Below are positions 42,230-52,949 of a stretch of DNA of 64,000 nt, one piece after another. Under the pieces are notes generated by a model, which made no database searches, was not told the origin of the DNA, and saw only the letters and a list, made by a program, of their open reading frames with translations. Origin of the DNA: Isoperla grammatica (lineage: Eukaryota; Arthropoda; Insecta; Plecoptera; Perlodidae); contig OX246744.1 of NCBI GenBank assembly GCA_945910005.1, forward strand, positions 5,393,680-5,457,679. Reading direction: 5' to 3'. The stretch's first letter is position 1. Each line of letters starts with the position of its first letter. Both the position numbers and the translations under genes were made by a program.

Positions 42230-42559
42230 AAAGAATCTGATGATCAGGTTTTTCAAACTGTCTAGGTTCTATCTATACTATGAAATACCTACATATTTCA
42301 TCGTTTACAACTATACTGTAACAACTTCCACAACTTTAACTTCTTTCAATTTGTTTAACATCTTTTTTTACTGCATAAAACTTCACCAAAAGAGCTCCCT
42401 AAATATGCTGATGTTTTATGATTAGTTTTGAATATTAGACCTACTGTGGGAAGAAAAATATAATGATGTATAAATACCAATAATAGAGTCAAAAACTTGT
42501 ATTAAAATGGATATTTATTAAAGATAGACTCTCGTGGGTGGATTGGTTGTGAAATCCAG

Positions 42560-42640
42560 AAAAAAAAAACACCAGCTGGGAATCCAACCCAGGTCTCCCA
42601 CTTGTCGGAAAGTAGGGTTCTTTGCCAGTCTGATTTGTTT
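42560..42640 (-). pseudogene. tRNA-derived fragment with intact T-arm stem
   Basis: The minus strand reads CTGGG-TTGGATT-CCCAG, a perfect 5-bp stem with a 7-nt loop placed like a tRNA T arm (B box GGTTGGATTCC, one base off consensus). An A/T run follows. The 5' part shows no clear A box or acceptor stem. Likely a SINE or tRNA relic. Confidence 0.3.
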
Positions 42641-42644
42641 GTCT

Positions 42645-45600
42645 GTATTTAACTTCACAAAAACTTGTATTGTAAGGGCTGTAACTCCATTTACATAATT
42701 TTAATTTTTTTTACGTTTCTCTTAGTACAAAATTATGGTTATATTGGCTGGTATTGTTATTTTAATATTACCGCGTCAAAGTTGAACACATGAATTATGT
42801 ATACAAAAAACATACTCTGTCCGAACATGGCAACAAATAAAATCAATTCCCACTTACAAAACACTTACCAAAATAGCATATTTGTAAGTGTTGAATTGCT
42901 CACATTGCGTCTCGTTTCTGATTGTTTATGAACTTCGCCCTTACCAATCCACGAGAAAATAACAATAGTTCATCATATCCATAGAGAGTAATCATGATCC
43001 GTGTGCGACGTTTACGATTTCAATCTTTCATAACTTGGCACGCCTGACGAGACAAGTGAGGCGTTACCACAATAACAACAATGAAAAGTCTCATCATCGC
43101 ACAGTGACAATTGATGTATTAGAACGCGAAAATTAAAACCGCACAAAATTACCGTTTTTTTTTTTAATCATTACTCAACATCCCAGCGACAATGTGAGAT
43201 CCTGTTTCCGTTTCGGTGTGAAAGAACTGGATAATTAAAAAAAAACATTTGGATATCATAAGTCAGGGTGATATTTGTAATTTACTTAATTACTAAGAAG
43301 ATTCCAAGTACCAACCCTGAGAGTTACAAAATATTTTTTACTTAGAATTCAGTTCATGCAAACCCAAATGGAGGTATGGTTTTACTTAATTCGATGAGGT
43401 ACAGAATTATTGAAAAAATATTTGTAACCGGTAAACTGTATGTGCTTTACCCTGCAAAACCCCTATTAAGGTCAGTTAAAATTGTAATAAAATGCTTTCA
43501 AAATTTACAAAAGTACATCAAAATACGTTATTCTGTAGAAAATTTAATCGTCTGTCTTGTGATAGTTTCATTTTACAAAAATATTTCCCTTTTACAAATT
43601 AACTCAATTTAACTGTTGTAATGTATTGCTGATCAACACACCTTTCGCAATCAAATAAGTCTATTTGAAAAACGGAATTTTTGTTTGGAATACAGAAACG
43701 TTCATAAGTAAGAGAATTAGATTCTCTATAGAATGACATGATTTTGGTTAAATGTTTGACAATTTTTATAGCAATTTTAACAAGAAAGAAAACTCTAGTT
43801 GCACAGTGTAGGTAGACACGCACCAAGCGAATATTAAAAATACACCCCTCAAGCATTAATCTTGTATCGCGGGAGTGATTGTTTCTCGATCTCTTAAATC
43901 AGTGTCTGGTGTGGTCTAGTCTAGTCGGCCATTGGAGCAGAGAGCGACTGAGGCAGTGCTAGATTCATGGCAGATCGAAGCTATCCGTCTTAATTTGAGC
44001 CTAGATTTATAACGGGCTGTGCGGCCTAGGAGCAGATATACCGCGAGAACGATGTAAACGCGTGTGCGTGTGCGTGTGGTGCGTGTAGTGCGTGTAATGC
44101 GTGTGAGCAACATGTAGGAACTTACATTCAAATGAATATCAGTTTGATTGAGGGCCAGTTTCTCCAAACTCTAATCCGTTAATTTTCTGTTAATCGGAGA
44201 TAAAAATGGTACCCAGTAGATGCATTTTGTATATAATAAACCATGGCAAACAATCTGAGATTAGTAAATCGGCCGATTAAAAGTTTGGTGAATTCTGACC
44301 TCATACACGTTGCTTATTAATCTGAACTCACCACAGAAGAACAAGTTTATCACTCTTTACTCTTCTCATTTTTAGAATTACTATTTCAACAGTTTACTAC
44401 CTCACAAATTCTGAATATAGTGATATTTTAATTTTGTAGGATTGTGTTTGTTATTGTTATCTTTTTTAATCCTAAGTTCACAATGAAGTACTTTTTGATG
44501 AGAATTTATCACACATAATCTCTATTAAAAGTGTGTTTTAAACATATCAATGTGACGCGCATTTCTATATGTAGCTTGAAATAAAATATTTGTGCAATCT
44601 AATAGTAAATGTTTTCCTGGAAAATGATAAACTTTTCATGTAGTTGCAAAAATGGAAATAACAATTCAAAATGCTATTAAGCGAGAAGCACACATTGATT
44701 CTTGTTTTTATTAGTTTTACAGCTCACGGACAACGCTATACCCATGTATACATAGCTTATACACGTCTTAAATACCGTCATGTAGTACATTATGCATTTA
44801 ATTAATTCTGTACTTGGACTTAAGTGAACTTACTTGACTTGTAAGCTATTACTAAAGTACTTCCCAAACTTTAGCAAGTTTACAATATCAATCTCCCTTG
44901 CATTACATCTTCAAACTTCCAGTTTACACAACCACATCAACTAATACAAGTGTCAGATATCAGAATTATACTATTACTTGGATGGAAATGTTTAATTCGT
45001 TCGGAAGTAGTTGTGATGTATCTAGTCAACTAATTTCTCGTAAACAAATAATAGATTATTATAAAAATGTACCTACTTGCAGAGGGATGTCATATCTACG
45101 CGCGGTATCAAGTACATTTGTGACAAGCCTGCTCAAAAATTATATACTCATGTTTGAATTTGCAAACAAATTACATGTCGAAAATGTTCGGCGAAATATT
45201 ACGGGGAATCTGTTTAAAAATGGGGACATTATTTTAAATTAGGTTTGTGACAAATGTTCTTAATACCATTCATAGATATGACATCCGTTTACAAGTAAGT
45301 AAATATTTATAATATCCTAGTATTAGTTTAAGAATAATTAGTTGACGGCCAATACATCTGTAAGCCGAACGCTCTTAACCACAACATACATTCATCAGTA
45401 AACAAATAATAATCACCATAAGTGCTGGACTAGGGTTTCTTAAGCAATGATAGAATTCTCCACGTAAACGTTTTTAAAAATCCAGCTAGAGTGTGAAAAA
45501 TTCCTTCTGTCGAGCAGCGAAGCAGCTCGCACTAAACGAGAGACCTCCACCCTTTAATTAACAGTTCTCATGACAGGCAAGACAGATGCCCGATTACTCA

Positions 45601-45835
45601 GCCCAATGTGGGCCAGGGAGGCACCGTATACGCACTTTAGAGGTATTATAATGAAAGATCGCTTTATATAGCCAGAGAGATGGATTGGAGTTGGGAAGAG
45701 AAACGTATTCTATAAACCGCACGGAAGAGAAGTATGATATTTCAGATTCCGCCTGAATCCTTCGTAGTGCCTAACCCATTCGTATTAGTCACATTCGCGC
45801 ACACACATTTACAAGTGCAAAGCTCTTGTTTTAGT
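42645..45835. other. Long AT-rich stretch without assignable features
   Basis: Includes a GTGCGTGTG run near 44060-44105. An ORF at 44898-45242 (114 codons) starts after a low-complexity stretch and matches no family known to me. Confidence 0.4.
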
Positions 45836-45842
45836 TGATTTA

Positions 45843-46285
45843 TTAGTGTGAGATTAAAATTAAGACGGATCAATTTATGAAGTATATTTCAGGCAGATAC
45901 AATTGTGGTTGGTGTGTTCGTTTTGTATTTTAACCCATTCGTTTCAGACTGAATTGTGTGATACAAGAAATTAATTAAATAGTTTAGGCGTTCTGTTCTT
46001 AGGCACTATTGTAGATAGTGCGGAAGACATATCTGAAGATAGATGTGAATTGTGGTTCAAAAAATTAGTGTGAGATTAAAATTAAGACGAATCAATTTAT
46101 GAAGTATATTTTAGGGCGATACAATTAACTGTGGTTGGTGTGTTTGTTTTGTATTTTAATCCATTCGTTATCAGAATATTTAATTGAGTGATACAAGAAA
46201 TTAATTAAATAGTTTTGGCGTACTGTTCTAAGGCACTAATATAGATAGTGTGGAAGACACATCTGAAGATAGATGGTTTGGAAAG
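45843..46285 (+). repeat. 222-bp tandem duplication
   Basis: TTAGTGTGAGATTAAAATTA begins units at 45843 and 46065. They share TCAATTTATGAAGTATATTT, GTGGTTGGTGTGTT, ATACAAGAAATTAATTAAAT and ACATCTGAAGATAGATG. Roughly 90% similar, with small indels. Confidence 0.9.
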
Positions 46286-46289
46286 TATG

Positions 46290-47510
46290 TAATATATCTT
46301 CAGAAAAGAATGTTTAGTTTCTTTACAATATGGAGGATCAAAAACAAGTTACAAGATAAAACTCCAGCATTTTTCATCTGCGTCTGTTAATGCTATCCTG
46401 TTATGAGTTATTTCATTTGAGAAGTATATTACATTCTCCTTAGGGCAGTATTTTTCAGACAATGGTGTATGTGAACTCCAAAGAGTAAGAGAAAAATGCT
46501 GAAGTACCTTTGGAAATGTAATTATTATTTAAAAAAAAATGAACTTCGCTTTTTTTGTTAATATATCTACACTTCTTAAAAAAAAAATATGTGGTTACTT
46601 TCAACAGCTTGCATTTATCTCTGAATTAAGGAACACTCTTTAATGACTCACTCTTTAATCACTCCACTTTCGATTAAGAAATCTTATTTATTGTCAGTTT
46701 TTTTTAAATATTTTTTCAAATATCATTAAAAAAAAGTTGTGTAAAACACTTTAAACTCTTTCACGTCTCGTGTTACGGATATTCAAAAACCCAAAAACGT
46801 GGTCGTAGTAAAATTAAGAATTGATTTACCTCTCTATTCCAACTGACATAAACAAAAAATAAATAAAATAAATCAAGTTTATCTTCGTATACCCACATAA
46901 CTTATTTCAAATGGAGTAGACGAATATCCCATTCATTATGCACCTCGTTTCTGTGACGGCTCTTTTTGGCGTCATTTCCCACAGACGCATCTACATGCAT
47001 ATAAATAACATTGATCTCCGTATAAAGTAAAGTTATTCATATAATCTTCCAAGAGGTAAACGGACTAGACAAGGTGTGAAAATGAAGGAAGTGAAACCCC
47101 ATTATATCACTTGGCGGATCGTATAAGCCGCAGAATCTTCCCTTTATATCCATTGTCTTGGTTGTGATTTGTACCTTGTCGGGGCGTGAAATATGTACGA
47201 TGCTTTTGGCCCCCGCGAAGATCGAAGACGAATGGTGAGATCCAGTTCTTTCTTAGTCTAGTCTACCCATATACTAGCGTGAGAAATGAAGACCCGCAGC
47301 CATCCTGAACACAACTGTCGGGTATACTTTGCGGGAATTAATATCTTTAAAACAAATTATTCATAGAAAGTAATTTACCGTTGTATAACCGTATTCTTTT
47401 CTGCACCAAATTATCTCCTCTTTGGAGCTGATTTCAGTTAATCAGCCACCCACACAGTATGTGAAAATTTTCAGTTACGAACATAATACCTTTTAAATAA
47501 AATAATTGTA
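46290..47510. other. Unannotated stretch
   Basis: Several A and T homopolymer runs; no feature supported. Confidence 0.4.
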
Positions 47511-47516
47511 TTTGTA

Positions 47517-47567
47517 TTTATAGTCCACCTACTCAGTTACTAGAACTGAGTTTCAGTGGAGGACATT
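47517..47567 (-). repeat. Family C 3' hairpin fragment
   Basis: GTCCACCTACTCAGTTACTA, then GAACTGAGTTTCAGTGGAGG, is the reverse complement of the family C terminal stem-loop; the rest of the element is absent. Confidence 0.55.
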
Positions 47568-47614
47568 TTATCAATATTTATTATGTACTTAATTGCTACG
47601 ACGGCTCCAGACAG

Positions 47615-47740
47615 GTCCGTATTCATAGTCGTCTCCTACCCCTAGGGGCGCCCGTTGTTGTCGAGTCACATAGAAAATATGTTCCTAGCAACAACGGGCA
47701 CCCGTAGGGGTAGAGGTCGACTATAAATTCTAGCATTAGG
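47615..47740 (+). mobile_element. MITE family K, copy 2
   Basis: The left end GTCCGTATTCATAGTCGTCT and CCTACCCCTAGGGGCGCCCG match copy 1 at 20896. The right arm GGGCACCCGTAGGGGTAGAG and TCGACTATAAATTCTAG is complementary, decaying at the tip. The interior differs from copy 1, and the inner stem CCCGTTGTTG / CAACAACGGG extends the hairpin. Confidence 0.8.
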
Positions 47741-48006
47741 CCGTCCTAATACCGGGCATGATCAAAACACTTTAGTGAAGCATAAAGTGGAAATAAAATA
47801 CATAACTACGTGAAACTTCTTATAACGAACTCTTAGGGACCCAATTGTGTGTTGTTATAAAGAACATTTCTTTATAAAGATTACATGCATAAGAACATTT
47901 TGGAACCTCAAGAACAGTTGGTTGTATATACAGATCATTTTGTTATAAAGACGTTTGTTGCAAAGAAGTTTCACTGTATTACAAAAACAAAAAACTGAAT
48001 GGCTAA

Positions 48007-48291
48007 AGTTGAGAAACTGTAAGAATGACGGCCCCCTCCATACCCCCTCCACAGCTACCCGACCCCCCTCAACTCCGTGACAACCAGACAAAATGAAATA
48101 CGTAACTGAATATCAGATTGTTTCAGTTGTTCAGTTTGTTGTTTCACGGAGTGACAACCAGACAAAATGAAATACGTAACTGAATATCAGTTTGTTTCAG
48201 TTGTTCAGTTTGTTGTTTCACGGAGTTGAGGGGGGTCGGGTAGCAGTGGAGGGGATAAGGAGGGGGCCGTCATTCTTACAGTTTCTCAACT
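48007..48291 (+). mobile_element. Foldback element with 75-bp arms and tandem core
   Basis: Arms 48007-48080 and 48215-48291 are inverted copies: AGTTGAGAAACTGTAAGAAT, GACGGCCCCCTCC, and GACCCCCCTCAACTCCGTGA and their complements. The core is a 74-bp unit (GACAACCAGACAAAATGAAA...GTTTGTTGTTTCACGGAG) present twice in tandem. TA-like bases flank both ends but a TSD is uncertain. No ORF. It fits a foldback/MITE class element. Confidence 0.85.
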
Positions 48292-48324
48292 ATACTGTCT
48301 TTTTGTCCCACTAACGATAACTAT

Positions 48325-48420
48325 ATGAATCAATGATAGACGCACATATTGGAGGAAGGGAGGGGGGGGGGGGGACATGAATCAATTATAGACGCACATA
48401 TTGGAGGACGGGGGGGGGTC
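48325..48420 (+). repeat. Tandem duplication ending in G runs
   Basis: GAATCAATGATAGACGCACA, TATTGGAGGA, then a G run at 48361-48374, is repeated from about 48379 with a G8 run at 48411-48418. This repeats the pattern of a G tract at the end of each unit. Confidence 0.85.
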
Positions 48421-48607
48421 CAAAAACTCTCTCTTCCACATTCCAGTAAAGTAAGTTAGTCCCCCGCGCGCGGGTTCGAATGCGACGACGGAGAACTACC
48501 AAGAATTACCATTTGAAGGAATCGAGATACAAATATTATTTCGTGTCGTAGAGCACGATGTGGGGCTTATCCGGACAAAGCCCCTATCCCAGACCTCTGA
48601 GGCGCCC

Positions 48608-48640
48608 TCCCCCCCCCATCCCCCTCCCCCTCCACCACGC
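48608..48640 (+). repeat. C-rich tract
   Basis: C runs of up to nine with T or AT interruptions. Confidence 0.85.
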
Positions 48641-48900
48641 GCATACAAACAGCGCCTTCAAGAACAACCCTACACCCCTAGCAGAAACTTTCTTCCAGGC
48701 GACGAGTTTGAAACACCTTGTACAAGCTACAACCGACAATTTTCGAAGATTTCTATCTCTCTAACAAACTCTATTTTTTCTTATCTCAGGTTTCTGAATA
48801 AATCTAGAGAGGTTATTCTACTAAAAATCTCTTCCCCCTTGCGTTTAGAGTCTTGTTGCTTTCAACACTACCAACATTTCAAAATAGAAATATTGTGTGT

Positions 48901-48971
48901 GGCTCGTTGGTCTAGTGAGTTTACTCATGCTTGAATGCAGGAGGTGTTGGGTAAGATTCCTGGTTCAGACT
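48901..48971 (+). pseudogene. tRNA-Pro-like pseudogene or SINE head
   Basis: GGCTCGTTGGTCTAGTGAG matches the 5' half of eukaryotic tRNA-Pro, with acceptor and D arm plus A box. GGAGGTGTTGGG and TTCCTGGTTCAGAC follow where the anticodon arm, T arm and acceptor should be, but the B box and acceptor pairing are lost. An 18-base T run follows at once, as in a pol III terminator. Not a working tRNA. Confidence 0.5.
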
Positions 48972-49087
48972 GTTTTTTTTTTTTTTTTTTATTTAGAACT
49001 TGAATATGTCTGAATGATAATGAGTTTATGTGAACAATGACTTTGGAGCAGTCATAGAGACAAAGCATAGTATGAATTGTATAAATA

Positions 49088-49115
49088 TCCCTCACTGAAA
49101 ATTAGTTTGGTATAG
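49088..49115 (+). repeat. Family C hairpin scrap
   Basis: CCCTCACTGAAAATTAGTTT matches the left part of the family C terminal block only. Confidence 0.3.
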
Positions 49116-49787
49116 AATTTAATACAGATTATTTCATTATTCATTGAATGTTAACGAATTGACACTTAGTTTGTAAAATGACAATTGTAATAATTGCAAA
49201 ATTAGACATTTTGTTAATCGAATTTAAAAAATGAGTTTTAAAAAGTTGTTTTTCTTTAAAATTACGTAGCGTTCTTAAGATGCTACTAAACACCTAAAAA
49301 AATTTTTCCGGTTTTAATAGTCGAGCCTCATCTTTTGTTCTAAAGAAATTTTTCTTTTAAATTTGTATAATTCAGAACACTGACTTTTGTCAGTTTGTGA
49401 ACAATACCATCAATTGTACCTAGCCAAACTTAGTGAATTACAGAATCAAGGCCACTGTGACGTCACATGCCAATTAAAAGCACTATTCTGTAATGTATCT
49501 CTTCTATTCTTGTGCTTTTCATTTTCCTCATCTCTTATCAACGGTTTCTCCCAACATCTCCCCTGCGGTTTCTCCCAACATGAACTTGAAAATCTATAGT
49601 ATCTCTCTCTCTCACTTTGTCTTGCTATGCACATGTGTATACATATATACAGTACACCACTCTCATCCCCTCCCACATTAAAAGTACTCAATACTTCTCC
49701 ACCTTTATCTAGAGACCAACGCCTCTCTTTGCCTTCGCTCCACTTATCCCGCCACTTCCCCTTACACCTACGTCATATCCATACCGT

Positions 49788-49817
49788 GTCCCCCCCCCCC
49801 TCCCCTCCTTCCCCTCT
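49788..49817 (+). repeat. C-rich tract
   Basis: C10 followed by CCCC and T interruptions. Confidence 0.85.
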
Positions 49818-49908
49818 GCGAGTCACAAGAGCTCTCAAGCTGCGCTAGCTGCATAGGGCAAGCGACAGTCAGCCATCTTGGTACTTGATTCCGCAACCAA
49901 AGACCATT

Positions 49909-50370
49909 TCTAGTTTGTGCCCTTTAAAACCAGGGATGTACAAAAATGTCTACATATAAAATAATAAAAAATAAAATAAATTCACATTTAGAGTCTACCC
50001 ACTCAGTAACGAAACTGATTTGCAGTGGGGGACTTAAATTTAAAGTGACTAAACCAACCCTGTAGGCATCGGACACCATCGACGAGTGAGCGATAACCAA
50101 TCAAAGATCGACATTTCAAATACCAAACATATGAATCAGTGATTTTTGTGACACTACAGCGGGATTGTTAAAAGATGCCAGCCCTGTTGGTACTGCCACA
50201 CCAATTTTCTTTTATGTAGGCTTCTTGCCTGAGACCAAAAAAAATTCTAGTTTGTGCCCTTTAAAACCAGTGATGTACAAAAGTGCTAGCTATTTTTGCG
50301 AGACTGCAGCGGGATTGTTTAAAGATGCCAATCCTGTTGGTCCTGCTTTACCAAATTTCTTTTAGGTAGG
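49909..50370 (+). repeat. ~150-bp direct repeat interrupted by a family C copy
   Basis: CTAGTTTGTGCCCTTTAAAA and GATGTACAAAA occur at 49910 and 50247. GCGGGATTGTTAAAAGATGC and CTGTTGGT.CTGC occur from 50158 and 50308. In unit 2 these blocks are contiguous through GTGCTAGCTATTTTTGCG; in unit 1 about 190 bp is inserted at that point. Confidence 0.9.
49949..50143 (-). mobile_element. SINE-like family C, copy 7, with empty-site evidence
   Basis: Minus-strand copy truncated at its 5' end (starts near ATGAATCAGTGA on the plus strand). It keeps CCAATCAAAGATCG, the hairpin CCCACTCAGT...TTTGCAGTGGG, and an A/T-rich tail of TAAAAT-type units toward 49953. It interrupts unit 1 of the flanking tandem repeat, whose second unit shows the uninterrupted site. 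Confidence 0.85.
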
Positions 50371-50374
50371 ACTC

Positions 50375-51390
50375 CTTGCCTAAGAGTGCTTTGCTGTCAA
50401 AAGAAACCAAATATATTTTATAAAGTTATTGTTATATAAAGAAACTTTGAACTTTCAATTTAATAAAGTTATCAATTTAAATATGTTTTGTTATTTTGCA
50501 TTTTTTTTTAACTCTACAAAGGATTATTTACAGAAGAAATCAATTAAGAAATTATATCAAATTTGGTGATATGAAGTAAAATTAAAAGATTATTCTGGAA
50601 GAAGAACCAAAAAGCTTTAGCTCATGCATTCTATTACAACTTGACTCAATTATTATCACACACAATCGCACACTAATTTCAAGACTTCCATTAAGTGTAA
50701 TCCACTAAACTTAACGTTATATAGCACCGGTATTTAATATTGTTACTAGCTCAAGCATCCACTCTCCTCAACCGTGTAAACTCCCAACAAACACAATAGA
50801 ACAATTTATAATTTCTACAATTTGTTTCCGCGTACACATTAAAACAATGCGTTATTTAATTAAACGTCCACATAGGTACACAAGAGAACACAATTAATTT
50901 CAATAAAACATTTTCCGTAACCGAGAAATTCTTCTACACACAGACATTCACATTTTCCAACGAGTTTTCCAACTCGCACAGTCACAAACTGGGACCGAAT
51001 GATGCATTGTTTTAGCTTTAATCCCTTGTAGGCACCACTGCACACCACCGCGCACATGACAGAGCGTCTGATAAGTCTTCGCGACCGTTTATTTACGTGG
51101 TTGTCGTTGCGAAGCACACGAGATGTTAGTCATGGGACGCCATTGAACTGTGTGTATATGTTTGATGCATCTGGATGTTGCCTTGTAAAGACTTGAGCAG
51201 CAGAGCGGGAAATGTTTACAGACGCTCAAAAGGAGATAGAAAACGTAATATATATCGTTGTTCTCGCGTTGCAATCATTAGAAAACCAATGAATAATAGT
51301 TTGTGATGATGAGAAATGGATAACACATTTATCAAATCAAAAATCAGATCAAAGTTACACAAAAACAGATAAAACACATTAAAAAAGGTA
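50375..51390. other. Unannotated stretch
   Basis: No repeat or coding signal is supported. Confidence 0.45.
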
Positions 51391-51394
51391 TAAA

Positions 51395-51511
51395 AAGTGT
51401 GTGTAAGTGTAAGTGTAGAAGTGTATTGTAAAGTGTAAGTGTAAAAAGTGTAAAAGGTGAAAGTGTAAAGTGTGTAAGTGTGCGGGGTGTGTGTGTGTGT
51501 GTTTTGATCTT
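51395..51511 (+). repeat. GTGTAA-rich simple repeat ending in (GT)n
   Basis: Irregular AGTGTAAGTGTAA- and AAAGTGTAA-type units merge into GGTGTGTGTGTGTGTG. The minus-strand Thr/Tyr-rich ORF is an artefact. Confidence 0.85.
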
Positions 51512-51730
51512 CCATAAGTAAAGGTGTATGTGAAATATATGTCATATATACAAAGTTTTTCTCACTTTTCGTTCATTTTATGCCGGCATACTTTGCAACC
51601 GGAACGCCCACCGACAACTGGTTGTCCCCTTGATAGAATAAGTCCAGAGTAGCTCTGCCTGTCGTAAGAGGCGCCGAACTATGCACAAGCGTATTAATAG
51701 GTCAATAAGCAATAAAAAATAATAATTAAA

Positions 51731-51940
51731 GTGTTAACAATGCAAAGAGATTGTTTCTAAATTCAACCCGGCACCTCCACCAAAGACATTGTTTAGTAGT
51801 AGAAGCCAAAGATATAACCAATCGACGCGTTAAATGTGAACAATGCAAAGAGATTCTTTCTTACAAAAATCCGGCACCTCCACCAAAGACATTGTTTAGT
51901 AGTAGAACCCAAAGATATGACCATTCGACGAGTTTAAACC
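51731..51940 (+). repeat. ~104-bp tandem repeat, two units, related to the array at 62971
   Basis: AACAATGCAAAGAGATTSTT, CCGGCACCTCCACCAAAGAC, ATTGTTTAGTAGTAGAA and AAAGATATRACCA occur twice. CCGGCACCTCC starts at 51768 and 51871. The core is the reverse complement of the 73-bp satellite at 62971-63363. Confidence 0.92.
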
Positions 51941-51944
51941 CAAA

Positions 51945-52475
51945 TGTCAAGTTCAGTTATTGTTTATGAAGGTTTCTAGCATTTTTCTCATTTAATATAT
52001 TTTACGTTGATGTGTTACATGTTTTAATGACTAAATGACCAAAAATAATCAATTTTTAAGAATCAAAATTCCTTGATAACATTTCTACAAAAAGGCCTTC
52101 CCCTCCACCTACTTTTCAAGTAAGTACAAATCCCTTTGCCTTGACTTCTTTCCCATTCAAATTATATACTTTATTAACATGAAAATAATCATATAATCTA
52201 CTTTATATTCTTTTGCATTTCCACCATAAGACAGAGATATAAAAAATAATACACATCCAATTTCTCTGTCCTTAGATTATCGTGCTGGAGATAAATTACA
52301 GTTTTGAACTTAATTTTACCCATTTACTTATTTTATCCTCAAAGCATTTGCTTATTATATCAAAACGACTCGGTTGACTGAAAACATGTAAACACAAGAC
52401 AGTGCCTCGTGCTATTATTATTTCTGGCATCCTTGTTCTTTGTTTCTCAGTCTTTGTCGCGGCCGACTGCAAAGA
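51945..52475. other. Unannotated stretch
   Basis: AT-rich; nothing assignable. TATTAACATGAAAATAATC near 52170 resembles the end of the 103-bp repeat at 5692. Confidence 0.35.
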
Positions 52476-52481
52476 AGGCGG

Positions 52482-52534
52482 GTACAAAGCCGGGTACAGA
52501 GTCGGGTACAGAGGCGGGTAGAGAGCCGGGTGCA
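52482..52534 (+). repeat. 12-bp tandem repeat
   Basis: Four to five units of the type CGGGTACAGAGN. All small ORFs across it give Gly/Thr/Glu or Val/Gln/Ser/Arg repeats and are artefacts. Confidence 0.9.
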
Positions 52535-52734
52535 ACGTGTACCCAACGCATTAATCCGGCGGTTTCAATTAGAAACATTTCTACCCAACCCAGAGTGTCT
52601 GAAGAGAAATGACACAAATTCTGCTCACTAAGATCAATAAAAATATGACGCATTTTTACATTGTGCACTGTGCGTTATTTACGCGTGCATACTGCGACAC
52701 TCTTTACAGAAGAAACATGAGGGTGAGAAGGAAA

Positions 52735-52905
52735 GAAATCCTCAGAAAACATTTAGTCAGAGTAGCTGGTATCGAACCGGCGACCTCCCGAATTAGAACC
52801 TCGTGTGCTAAGCACAAAGCCATCTCTATCGGCAGTGTCTAGATTTGACTCTTCGCCGTATATTCAGTTTTCTCGGCCATGCTGTTATCTGTGGCTACTG
52901 TAGGA
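52735..52905 (-). mobile_element. tRNA-derived SINE-1, copy b
   Basis: The reverse complement carries B box GGTTCGATACC (52768-52778 on the plus strand), CTAATTCGGGAGGTCGCC, and an A-box region GATGGCTTTGTGC. Beyond the head a 5' extension with CATGGCCGAGAAAACTGAAT and AGAGTCAAAT is shared with copy c but not with copy a at 37182. Confidence 0.75.
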
Positions 52906-52949
52906 ATACGGTATTTGTACCGGTAGATTAAAACAATCAGAAACAAAAT

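Noticed and set aside
44898..45242. 114-codon ORF
   Set aside because: Unknown, isolated, in AT-rich DNA; not distinguishable from chance.
51580..51700. GCCTGTCGTAAGAGGCGCC, resembling a string seen in some LINEs
   Set aside because: Too short and no RT or endonuclease coding sequence nearby; not called.
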